A DNA stretch of 32,891 nucleotides, from NCBI RefSeq assembly GCF_000568255.1, contig NZ_KK037166.1, forward strand, positions 1,522,878 to 1,555,768, in the 5' to 3' direction. The stretch is from Kutzneria sp. 744. GTDB lineage: Bacteria; Actinomycetota; Actinomycetes; Mycobacteriales; Pseudonocardiaceae. Each line of letters begins with the position of its first letter. The stretch's first letter is position 1. The notes below the pieces were generated by a model. The model had not been told where the DNA came from, made no database searches, and saw only the letters and a program-made list of their open reading frames with translations. The position numbers and the translations under genes are program-made. Positions 23,168 through 30,424 of the stretch are shown here, piece by piece.

Positions 23168-23173
23168 CACCGC

Positions 23174-24460
23174 ATGCACAACGAGACAGCGCTGGTCGAC
23201 CTGATCGCGCGAGAGGTCCGGCCGATGACGGCCGAGGCCTTCGACACCGGCCGCCGAAGGCTGATGGGTAGCCTGCGGTCGGAACGCCGCCGGCGGATCG
23301 CGCTCCGGGTCGCCATCGGCGTGTGGGCGATCGCGCTGGTGTGGCTTCCGGTGGACCTGATCTGGCTGCGCGGCGCCACGATGCTCGATCTGGAGGTCTA
23401 TCGCAACGGCGGCCTGGCCTGGCTACGGGGAATCCCGCTCTACGTGGGCTTTCCCGGTCCGCTGCTGAGCGGGCCGAACCTGCCGTTCACCTATCCCCCG
23501 CTGGCCGCCGTGCTGTTCAGTGTCTTCGCCGCCATACCGCTCTGGCTGTCCCGAACCCTCGTCACGGTGGTCAGCTTTCTCGCGCTGTCGACCGTGACAG
23601 TCGTGGTCGCCGGCCGACTGGATAAGCGTCTGAAGTGGACACTCGGACCGGCGGCCGCGGTTGCTGCGCTGTACTTCGAGCCGGTGGGATCGACCTTCGG
23701 CTACGGCCAGGTCAACCTCGTGCTGATGGCGTTGGTCGTGGCGGATTGCCTTGCCGTGCGGCGGTTCCGGGGTGTCCTCGTCGGACTGGCCGCCGCGATC
23801 AAGCTGACACCGCTCGTGTTCATCGTGTACTTCCTCGTCACACGCGACCGGCGTTCCGCCGCCACCGCGGTGGCGTCCTTCGTGGGATTCGCGGTCATCG
23901 GCCTGCTGCTGGCACCCCGGGACACCGTGGAGTTCTGGTTCCACGCCATGGTCAATCCGGAGCGGATCACCACACTTTCCATCATGACCAACGAATCGCT
24001 GCGAGCCGAGCTGTATCGGCTGCCGGCCTTGGCCTCCGTGCAGACACTGCTGTGGGTGGTGCTGGCGGTTCTCGTGTTGGCCCTGGCCTGGCGGTCCGCA
24101 CACCGAGCCCGCAACGACGTCGTCGCCCTGGTAGCGATCGCCGCAGCTGGGCTGCTCGTGTCGCCGATCTCCTGGTCACATCACTGGGTCTGGGTGGTAC
24201 CGGCGCTGATGGCGTTCGGCTGGACGATCTGGCGGGACCGCGCCTGGCGGGGTCTGCCGCTGCTGCTCGTGGCCTGCGCCGTGTTCTGCATCGGTCCGCC
24301 CTACGGCTGGCTGCCGTCGAGCGCCGACCAGGAGCTGAAGTGGACCGTGTGGCAGCACATTCCCGGGGCCGCCTACGTCTGGCTGGGCCTCGGCCTGCTC
24401 GCGGCGCTGGCCTTCGGTCGTGACCGGATCGGGAACGCTCGGCCCGGTCGCGGGCAATAA
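23174..24460 (+). CDS. GT87 (DUF2029) polyprenyl-phosphate-mannose mannosyltransferase-like protein
   Basis: 428 residues from ATG 23174. It has about 10-12 membrane helices of the GT-C fold. Markers: DLEVYRNGGLAWLRGIPLY (catalytic-type Asp in the first external loop), FTYPPLAAVLFS, GYGQVNLVLMALV, GVLVGLAAAIKLTPLVFI and SPISWSHHWVW, as in mycobacterial PimE and other GT87 enzymes. These add alpha-linked mannose from polyprenyl-phosphate mannose on the outer face of the membrane. The start is ambiguous. ATG 23174 suits a leaderless mRNA and keeps an N-terminal leader shared with the paralogue; ATG 23225 has a GAGAGGT ribosome site. The product was not established by any acceptor clue. Confidence 0.88.
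   Translation: MHNETALVDLIAREVRPMTAEAFDTGRRRLMGSLRSERRRRIALRVAIGVWAIALVWLPVDLIWLRGATMLDLEVYRNGGLAWLRGIPLYVGFPGPLLSGPNLPFTYPPLAAVLFSVFAAIPLWLSRTLVTVVSFLALSTVTVVVAGRLDKRLKWTLGPAAAVAALYFEPVGSTFGYGQVNLVLMALVVADCLAVRRFRGVLVGLAAAIKLTPLVFIVYFLVTRDRRSAATAVASFVGFAVIGLLLAPRDTVEFWFHAMVNPERITTLSIMTNESLRAELYRLPALASVQTLLWVVLAVLVLALAWRSAHRARNDVVALVAIAAAGLLVSPISWSHHWVWVVPALMAFGWTIWRDRAWRGLPLLLVACAVFCIGPPYGWLPSSADQELKWTVWQHIPGAAYVWLGLGLLAALAFGRDRIGNARPGRGQ
24431..24459 (+). promoter_or_regulatory. Second copy of the GT87 bipartite element
   Basis: GGGAACG (24431-24437), 15 bp, GGCAATA (24453-24459), ATG 7 nt later, identical in words and spacing to 23139-23167. It lies inside the last codons of the first GT87 gene; its downstream word contains most of that gene's stop codon. 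Confidence 0.55.
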
Positions 24461-24465
24461 ACCAC

Positions 24466-25752
24466 ATGCAGAACGAGACAGCGCTGGTCGACCTGATCGC
24501 GCAGGAGGTGCCGCCGATGACCACCAAGGCCTTCGAGGCCGGCCGTCGGCGGTTGTTGAGATCCTTGGCTGACAACGGGTTCCACCGACCGCTGGACGCG
24601 GTCGGGCGCTGGCTCACCGCCCATGCCCGTGCCGTGTCCGCGGTGCTGGTCGGGGCGGCCGCGCTGATGTTCGTGCTGTGGCTCAGCGGCGGCCTGATCG
24701 ACATGCAGGTCTACCGGGCCGGCGCGCAGGCGTTGATCGAGGGCCGTCCGCTGTATTCGCAGGGCGTGCTCGGCCCGATGTTCTTCACCTATCCCCCGTT
24801 CGCGGCCGTCTTCTTCCTGCCACTGGCCGTCATCCCGTATCCGGTCCTGTGTGGACTGTGGATCGCCGGCAATCTGGTGCTGCTGTGGCAGATCGTGCGC
24901 CGTTGCACCGCGACCGTCGGCCTGCCCATGCCGCTGGCACTGGTGTTGTTCGGCCTGGCCGTCTGGCTCGAACCAGTGCGCACCAGCCTGGCCCTGGGCC
25001 AGATCAACATCATCCTGCTCGGGCTGGTCGTGTTCGACCTGTGCCGCCGTCGGCCGTCGAGGTGGGCCGGCATCGGTGTCGGCCTGGCCGCCGCGATCAA
25101 GCTCACGCCGCTGATCTTCGTGCTGTACCTGCTGTTCGCCCGCCGCTGGCGCGAGGCCGGCGCCGCCGTCGCCACCTTCGCCGTCACGGTGATCCTCGGG
25201 ATTCTGTTCGTGCCCGAGGCCATGCACTACTGGATCGGCGGCGTGTTCGGCGACTCCACGCGGGTTGGCCCGGTGCTGTCGTGGTCCGACCAGTCCATCC
25301 ACGGCATGCTCGCCCGAGTGCTGGGCGAGAGGGAATCCGGGCCCCCGTGGCTGCTCCTCGGCGGCGCGGTCGGCTTGGCCGGCACCGCCGTGGCAGGAGT
25401 GCTCGACCGGCGCGGCGACCGTGTTCTTGCCCTCGGCATCGTCGGCATGACCGCCGCCGCGGTGTCCCCGTTCTCCTGGGAGCACCACTGGGTCTGGTTC
25501 CTGCCGGTGATCATCGCGCTGGCGGCGCGGCTGCCCTGGCACGTGCCGGCGCTGGTGTTCCTGGCCGGGGCGGCGGTTCCCACCGACCTGCCGCCGATCG
25601 ACTTCGGGCACGGCATGCCCACGGGCATCATCTCGATCGACTTCGAGGGACCGCTGGCCTTCGTGGTCCGCAACAGCTACCCGTTGACGATCATGGCCGT
25701 CATCACCGCGCTGGGCATAAACCTGCTGCGGCGTCGACGGGTTCGGGCGTGA
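24466..25752 (+). CDS. GT87 (DUF2029) mannosyltransferase-like protein, tandem paralogue
   Basis: 428 residues, same length as its upstream neighbour, and the same membrane GT-C architecture: DMQVYRAGAQALIEGRPLY, FTYPPFAAVFFLP, LALGQINIILLGLVVFDL, GIGVGLAAAIKLTPLIFV, SPFSWEHHWVW. The first 30 residues (MQNETALVDLIAQEVPPMTTKAFEAGRRRLLRSL) are far closer to the neighbour than the rest, with codons 3-12 identical base for base. An internal ATG at 24517 has a perfect AGGAGGT 7 nt upstream and may be the true start. It starts 5 bp after the neighbour's stop. Likely role: a second alpha-mannosyl addition to a lipid- or wall-linked glycan. Confidence 0.88.
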   Translation: MQNETALVDLIAQEVPPMTTKAFEAGRRRLLRSLADNGFHRPLDAVGRWLTAHARAVSAVLVGAAALMFVLWLSGGLIDMQVYRAGAQALIEGRPLYSQGVLGPMFFTYPPFAAVFFLPLAVIPYPVLCGLWIAGNLVLLWQIVRRCTATVGLPMPLALVLFGLAVWLEPVRTSLALGQINIILLGLVVFDLCRRRPSRWAGIGVGLAAAIKLTPLIFVLYLLFARRWREAGAAVATFAVTVILGILFVPEAMHYWIGGVFGDSTRVGPVLSWSDQSIHGMLARVLGERESGPPWLLLGGAVGLAGTAVAGVLDRRGDRVLALGIVGMTAAAVSPFSWEHHWVWFLPVIIALAARLPWHVPALVFLAGAAVPTDLPPIDFGHGMPTGIISIDFEGPLAFVVRNSYPLTIMAVITALGINLLRRRRVRA

Positions 25753-25861
25753 CCGGCCCCGGGAACGGCTCGGGCGCCGGCGGCTCGGTACGGTCGATCG
25801 GGAGCGAGAAGACGTCGATGACCCAACTCATGCCTGGTTCTTCGCGTTACGCCGATAAGCG
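25753..25861. other. Gap between convergent GT87 and PadR loci
   Basis: No gene or clear terminator found. GCGTTACG occurs twice, 15 bp apart (about 25845-25867), running into the end of the decayed PadR frame. Confidence 0.35.
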
Positions 25862-26391
25862 TTACGGCCTTTCGGCAATGCGCCGAGCCGCCTCCTCCGA
25901 CCAGCCCAGGATGGCCTCGGTCAGCCCGCAGTTTGAGGTCGAGCGACAGGTTGTGCGGCCCGTACGGCGGCGAGATGCGGCGCTTGCGGGCCATCAGCGC
26001 CAGCACGCCCTCCCTGCTGGTCCCGCAGCGCCTGGGATGTCCCGTTTCCAGCACGCACAAGGCGTCCTCGCGGGCTCAGCGGCGACCGGACAACTAACGC
26101 GGGCCGCAGGTAGGCCTCGCTGCGCATGGTGCGGTCGGGCTCCACGTCGACCAGCCAACGCCGCAGCTCGGCCCGGCCGTCGTCGGTGATGGCGTACGTG
26201 CGCTTGCCGCGCGGCCCTTCCTCGACGCACTCGACGTGCCCGTCGGCGGCCAGCCGCGACAGCTCGGGATAGAGCTGGTGGTTGCGGGCATTCCAGATTT
26301 GCCGCAACGTGTCCTGGAAGATCCGGCCCAGCTGGTAGCCGCTGTTGGGGCTGACCGAGAGCAGCCCCAACAGCGCGTGCCGCAACGACAT
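25862..26391 (-). pseudogene. PadR-family regulator with frame shifts in the C-terminal half
   Basis: From ATG 26391 the first 95 residues are a normal PadR winged helix: MSLRHALLGLLSVSPNSGYQLGRIFQDTLRQIWNARNHQLYPELSRLAADGHVE...GPRGKRTYAITDDGRAELRRWLVDVEP...RSEAYLRPALV. The original frame then runs to 25921 as non-PadR sequence. The expected C-terminal pieces appear in turn in other frames: REDALCVLETG, then TSQALRDQQG, then GVLALMARKRRISPPYGPHNLSLDLKL, then LTEAILGWSEEAARRIAERP ending in TAA at 25862. At least three or four small indels are needed. The start overlaps the ABC stop (TGATG). A truncated DNA-binding protein of 156 residues would still be made. Confidence 0.75.
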
Positions 26392-28403
26392 CAGGCGCTC
26401 CGCTCGGGTCCGGACCCATTTGACGCAGGCAGATACGCCGCCGCCTGGAGCGTGAACAGGTGCGCATAGCCCTCGTCGGCGGCCATCAGCTCGTCGTGCG
26501 TGCCGTACTCGGCCAGCTGGCCGTTGTCCAGCAACAGGATCCGGTCGGCCTGGCGCACGGTGGAGAACCGGTGCGAGATGTAGAGCGTGGTGCGGCCGTG
26601 GGAGAGATTGCGCAGCCGGGCGAACAGGTCGTGCTCGGCCTGCGCGTCCAGCGCGGAGGTGGGCTCGTCCAGGATCAGCAGGGGCGCGTCCCGCATGAAC
26701 GCCCGGCTCAGCGCGATCTTCTGCCACTCGCCGCCGGACAGGTTGGCGCCCTCGTTGAACCAGCGGCCCAATGGCGTGTCCATGCCCATCCGCATGCCGG
26801 CGATCAGCTCGTCGGCCCCGCCCGCCTCGGCCGACCTCTCGATCAGCTCGCGGTCGGTGACGTGCTCGATGTCGCCGACGCCGATGTTCTCCGAGGCGCT
26901 GGCCTGGTAGGTCACGTAGTCCTGGAACATGGCGCTGATCTGGCGGCGCAGCGCGTCCGGGTCGAACTCGCGGATGTCGATGCCGTCCAACAGGATCCGG
27001 CCGCTGGTCGGGTCGTAGAGCCGGCACAGCAGCTTGAACAGGGTGGACTTGCCGGCGCCGTTTCGGCCGACGACCGCGGTGGTCTGACCCGGCCTGATCT
27101 CGAAGCTGACCCCGTTGAGCGCCACCGAGTCCGTGCCCGGATAGCCGAAGGTGACGTCCTCGAACACCACGTGGCCACGGACCGGCTCGGGCAGCGGCCG
27201 CGGGCGGGACGGCGCGATCACCGCGGGCTCGGTGGCCAGCAGCTTGTACAGGTTGTCCAAGTAGAGATTGTTCTCGTACATGCCGGTGAAGCCCGAGAAC
27301 AACGACGACACCGACTGCTGCACGGCCGTCGAGGCCTGGGTGAACAGCAGCAGGTCGCCGACGGTGAGCCGGCCGTTGACCGCCTCCAGTGCGATGTACA
27401 GGTACGTCAGCGAAGCGGTGATGGTGGTGATCAGACCCCAACCCGTGCCGCGCAGGTTCCGCTCGGTGACCAGCTTGCGCTGCCGTCCGAAGTAGACGGC
27501 GCTGATCCGGCGGAACCGGTCGACCAGGTAGTCGCCGAGGCCGAAGAGCTTGATCTCCTTGGCATAGGTGTCGGTGGTGACCAAAGAGGACAGATACTCC
27601 ATGCGGCGGCGAATCGGCGAGGTCCACACCGCGTAGACGTAGCTGCGGGCGCCGTAGCGGGAGTCGGCGATGAAGGCCGGGATCGGCGACAGCACGGCGA
27701 TCAGGGCCAGCCACGGGTTGATCGACAGCAGCAGCGCGATCATGGACGTGAACGTGATGCCGGTGCGGACCAGCCCGAACACCGAGTTCAGCATGGCCAC
27801 CGGCCGGGACGGCGCCTCGTCCTGGGCCTGCCGGATCAGGTCGTAGGAGGACGAGCCCTCGAAGAAGGAGAGGTCCAGCCGGCTGGCGTGGGCCATCACC
27901 CGCAGCCGGATGGTCTGCGACACCCGATCGTTGAGCAGCTGCTGGCTGATCGTGGAGACCGCCGTCATCATCGCGTTCACCACGTAGACGATCAGCTGCA
28001 GGCCGGCGACGCCGATGATCACCTGAATGGTCGTGAGCTCCAGCGGGCCGACACGCACCGCGTCCGGCAGGTGCCCGGTGTGCACGGCGATGGCGTGGGT
28101 CACGGAGTCGATCAGCAGCTTGGAGATGTAGGCCGTGGCCGTGGGCGTCAGACCGGCGATCACGGTGGCGAACACCAGCCACAGCGTGGGCCAGCGGCCG
28201 GCGTCCCAGGCCAGCTTGATCACCCGCGGCAGTCCCTTGACCAGGCCGCCCACCGACCGGCGCAACCGGCCGAGCCGGGACCGGAGGTCCTTGGGCTCGT
28301 CCGGCGGCTCCGGATCGGGAATGTCCACCGAGCCGGTCAGGCCGCTGTCCGGCACCGTGGTCGTCCTCGACCGCCGCCCCGGGCGACCACCACCCATCGT
28401 CAC
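26391..28403 (-). CDS. ABC exporter, fused membrane and ATPase domains
   Basis: About 670 residues. An N-terminal proline-rich and basic cytoplasmic segment (to about 60) precedes six membrane helices (about 75-395), followed by the ATPase domain. Motifs: Walker A GRNGAGKST (about 446), Q-loop FQDY, signature LSGGEWQ, Walker B LLILDEPTSALD, and the switch histidine in YISHRFSTV. This half-transporter layout (type I exporter) forms dimers that pump lipids, peptides or drugs outward. Start: GTG 28403 has GGGGG 6 nt upstream; GTG 28418 and ATG 28397 are alternatives. The stop overlaps the PadR ATG, so they are one unit. The phosphopantetheinyl transferase gene is divergent. Confidence 0.92.
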   Translation of the reverse strand: MTMGGGRPGRRSRTTTVPDSGLTGSVDIPDPEPPDEPKDLRSRLGRLRRSVGGLVKGLPRVIKLAWDAGRWPTLWLVFATVIAGLTPTATAYISKLLIDSVTHAIAVHTGHLPDAVRVGPLELTTIQVIIGVAGLQLIVYVVNAMMTAVSTISQQLLNDRVSQTIRLRVMAHASRLDLSFFEGSSSYDLIRQAQDEAPSRPVAMLNSVFGLVRTGITFTSMIALLLSINPWLALIAVLSPIPAFIADSRYGARSYVYAVWTSPIRRRMEYLSSLVTTDTYAKEIKLFGLGDYLVDRFRRISAVYFGRQRKLVTERNLRGTGWGLITTITASLTYLYIALEAVNGRLTVGDLLLFTQASTAVQQSVSSLFSGFTGMYENNLYLDNLYKLLATEPAVIAPSRPRPLPEPVRGHVVFEDVTFGYPGTDSVALNGVSFEIRPGQTTAVVGRNGAGKSTLFKLLCRLYDPTSGRILLDGIDIREFDPDALRRQISAMFQDYVTYQASASENIGVGDIEHVTDRELIERSAEAGGADELIAGMRMGMDTPLGRWFNEGANLSGGEWQKIALSRAFMRDAPLLILDEPTSALDAQAEHDLFARLRNLSHGRTTLYISHRFSTVRQADRILLLDNGQLAEYGTHDELMAADEGYAHLFTLQAAAYLPASNGSGPERSA

Positions 28404-28420
28404 CGCAATCCCCCACACGT

Positions 28421-28454
28421 CGTACTCGACAGGTCGAACTCGATAGGTGAGTAC
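28421..28454. promoter_or_regulatory. Tandem 14-bp repeats upstream of the ABC gene
   Basis: On the minus strand ACCTATCGAGTTCG and ACCTGTCGAGTACG lie head to tail (28448-28421), matching at 12 of 14 positions. They are framed by GTACTC (28422-28427) and GAGTAC (28449-28454). This is a candidate operator for the PadR protein of the same operon or for another regulator. Confidence 0.45.
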
Positions 28455-28506
28455 GGTACACCGGATCGGACGCCAAAGTCACCGGAATAGCCCGTTGCCC
28501 CGGCCC

Positions 28507-28522
28507 TACCGTGGCAACCGTG
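28507..28522 (+). promoter_or_regulatory. Likely leaderless promoter of the PPTase gene
   Basis: TACCGT (28507-28512) is 7 nt before GTG 28520; no ribosome site precedes either possible start. No clear -35 was seen. Confidence 0.45.
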
Positions 28523-29239
28523 GCTGCTGATCAGTTGCTCGACGGTGAGTGCCAGATCTGGTGGGCCCGACCCGACCAGGTGCCCGACGACGTGCTCGCC
28601 TCCGCCGTGCCGGAGTCGGAGCAGCGCCGCGCCGGCCGGTACCGGCAGCGCGTGGACCGGCAGCGGTCGCTGACCGGGGCGTGGCTGCTGCGGGCCGCCG
28701 TGGCCGCGCAGACCGGGGAACGGCCGTGCGAGGTGTTACTGGATCGCACCTGCACCGACTGCGGCCAGCAGCACGGACGCCCGCGGCTGCCCGCCGGCTC
28801 CGGCATCGAGGTGTCCGTCTCCCACGCCGGCGAGCGCGTCGCCGTGGCGCTGACCCGCCTGGGCGAGGTTGGCGTCGACGTCGAGCACACGCCGCTGATC
28901 GGGCACTTCGATCACGAGCTGGCGGAGAACACCTTGAGCGCCAACGAACTCTCCGCCCTGGACGCCTCCGAGAACCCCGGGGTGGACTTCCAACGGCTGT
29001 GGGTGCGCAAGGAGGCGCTGCTCAAGGCCACCGGGCACGGGCTGCGGATGCCCATGAGCCGCATCGAGGTCTCCCCCGCCGATCAGCCGCCGATGCTGCT
29101 GGCATGGCCGCTGGACATCCCCGTCGACCAGGTGCGGCTGGCGATGCTGGAACCCGGCCCCCGGCACCACGCCGCCGTCGCCGTGCTCACCGCGGCCGCG
29201 TTGCGGGTGCGGGAACTCGATGCGGACCTTCTGCTCTAA
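28520..29239 (+). CDS. Sfp-type 4'-phosphopantetheinyl transferase
   Basis: 239 residues from GTG 28520 (GTG 28511 also in frame). The two-half PPTase fold shows VGVDVEHT (magnesium-binding Asp120 and Glu122) and FQRLWVRKEALLKATGHGL (W-x-x-KEA with Glu165 and Lys169), the family signatures. SVSHAGERVAVAL carries the CoA-contacting SHS/SHA strand. The enzyme transfers the phosphopantetheine arm of CoA to carrier domains of polyketide, nonribosomal peptide or fatty acid synthases. No such synthase is in this window, so it acts on targets elsewhere. A CTDCGQQHGRP segment is typical of actinobacterial members. Confidence 0.92.
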   Translation: MAADQLLDGECQIWWARPDQVPDDVLASAVPESEQRRAGRYRQRVDRQRSLTGAWLLRAAVAAQTGERPCEVLLDRTCTDCGQQHGRPRLPAGSGIEVSVSHAGERVAVALTRLGEVGVDVEHTPLIGHFDHELAENTLSANELSALDASENPGVDFQRLWVRKEALLKATGHGLRMPMSRIEVSPADQPPMLLAWPLDIPVDQVRLAMLEPGPRHHAAVAVLTAAALRVRELDADLLL

Positions 29240-29299
29240 GCGGAACCTTTCCTCCGTGTAGGGTGGATCTCGCCCACGAACGACGGAGGGACGACAGAC

Positions 29300-30046
29300 G
29301 TGTCCGACGCGATGCTGGCCGAGACCATCACCATCACCGGCGACGGCGGTGACGAGATCGAGGCGTACCTGGCCCGGCCCCTCGACACCACGCCGCGCGG
29401 CGGCGTGCTGGTGATCCACCACATGCCCGGTTACGACGAGGGCACCAAGGAGATCGTGCGCAGGTTCGCGGTGAACGGCTACAACGCCATCGCCCCCAAC
29501 CTGTTCTGGCGCGTCGCCCCCGGCGCCAGCCCCGACGACGCCGCCGCGGCCGCCCGCGCGCAGGGCGGCGTGCCCGACTCGCAGGTGGTCGGCGACGCCG
29601 ACGGCGCGATCCGCCACCTCAAGTCGCTGGAGTCCAGCAACGGCAAGGTCGGCGTCATCGGCTACTGCTCAGGCGGCCGGCACACCTTCCTGGTGGCCTG
29701 CTCGCTCCAGGTCGACGCCGCCGTCGACTGCTACGGCGCGTTCGTCACCCGCGGCCCCGACCCGGCCATGGGCATCACGACCATGGGGCCGCTGCTGGAC
29801 ATCGCGCCCAACCTGTCGGCGCCGCTGCTCGGCCTGTTCGGCGCCGACGACAAGTTCCCCACGCCGGAGGAGACCGCCGAACTGGAGGCAGTGCTCAAGC
29901 AGCACGGCAAGACCACCGAGTTCCACACCTACGAGGGCGCCAACCACGCCTTCTTCTCCGTGGAGCGCCCGAGCTACCGCTCGGAGGCCGCCGCCGACGG
30001 CTGGCTCAAGGTGTTCGACTTCTACGGCCGCCACCTCGCGTCCTGA
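29300..30046 (+). CDS. Dienelactone hydrolase family protein (cysteine nucleophile)
   Basis: 248 residues from GTG 29300 with GGAGGG 9 nt upstream. Motifs: VLVIHHMPGYDEGTKEIVRRFAVNGYNAIAPNLF, nucleophile elbow GYCSGG (Cys in place of Ser, as in true dienelactone hydrolases), acid in FGADDKFPTPEE, and histidine in EGANHAFFSV. The family hydrolyses dienelactones and related cyclic esters in aromatic degradation, but genomic copies like this often have unknown substrates. The DUF6295 gene follows after 13 bp and is probably cotranscribed. Confidence 0.92.
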   Translation: MSDAMLAETITITGDGGDEIEAYLARPLDTTPRGGVLVIHHMPGYDEGTKEIVRRFAVNGYNAIAPNLFWRVAPGASPDDAAAAARAQGGVPDSQVVGDADGAIRHLKSLESSNGKVGVIGYCSGGRHTFLVACSLQVDAAVDCYGAFVTRGPDPAMGITTMGPLLDIAPNLSAPLLGLFGADDKFPTPEETAELEAVLKQHGKTTEFHTYEGANHAFFSVERPSYRSEAAADGWLKVFDFYGRHLAS

Positions 30047-30059
30047 AAGGACAGTCCCG

Positions 30060-30335
30060 ATGTGCACGTACCTGACCGAGAAGGTCCTCCTCGACGGCGC
30101 GGGCAAGGGCGCGAGCGGCTGGTTCCGGCTGACCGACGGCTCCGTCTACGTGGACCACCCCACGCACGCCCGCTACACCCACACGCTGAACATCGACTTC
30201 CTCAACCCGGCCGACGGCCCCGGCGCCCGCGTCGCCGTGGAACTCACCGAGGAGGCGGCCCGAGCCCTGGCGGCCGCCATCACCGCCGCCCTCGACCACG
30301 CCCCCGCCGGCATAGCCTCGGAAAACCAGCCCTGA
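30060..30335 (+). CDS. DUF6295 family protein
   Basis: 91 residues: MCTYLTEKVLLDGAGKGASGWFRLTDGSVYVDHPTHARYTHTLNIDFLNPADGPGARVAVELTEEAARALAAAI. The MCTY-x-TEK start and the DHP...HTLNIDF core match my memory of the actinobacterial family DUF6295, whose function is unknown. It commonly follows a dienelactone-hydrolase-type gene, as here (AAAGGA ribosome site, 13 bp gap). It ends 4 bp before the 80-nt hairpin. Confidence 0.85.
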   Translation: MCTYLTEKVLLDGAGKGASGWFRLTDGSVYVDHPTHARYTHTLNIDFLNPADGPGARVAVELTEEAARALAAAITAALDHAPAGIASENQP

Positions 30336-30338
30336 CAA

Positions 30339-30418
30339 ACCGCGAGTCCCGCTCTCGGGCAACTGAATGTCGAGTTCCGGAACTCGACATTCGCTTGCTG
30401 GAGAGCGGGACTCGCGGT
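30339..30418. terminator. 80-nt near-perfect hairpin between convergent genes
   Basis: An outer 18-bp stem (30339-30356 with 30401-30418; ACCGCGAGTCCCGCTCTC and its complement) encloses an imperfect GCAA/TTGC step and then a 28-bp perfect palindrome, GAATGTCGAGTTCC and its complement (30365-30392). It fills the gap between the DUF6295 stop (30335) and the cupin stop (30425). A bidirectional terminator is the simplest role. Confidence 0.75.
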
Positions 30419-30424
30419 GGTTGG

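Noticed and set aside
24678-26189. Plus-strand frame running over the second GT87 gene into the PadR locus
   Set aside because: It is out of frame with GT87 and antisense to PadR. A small ATG near 25819 with a fair ribosome site gives no recognisable peptide.
26460-28490. 676-codon open frame on the plus strand opposite the ABC exporter
   Set aside because: Its composition (long runs of Arg, Gly, Asp, Val, His without motifs) is what a high-GC antisense frame gives. The minus-strand frame has every ABC motif.
28520-29239. Presence of a biosynthetic gene cluster because of the Sfp-type PPTase
   Set aside because: No polyketide or nonribosomal peptide synthase or carrier protein is in the window. 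PPTase genes are often unlinked.
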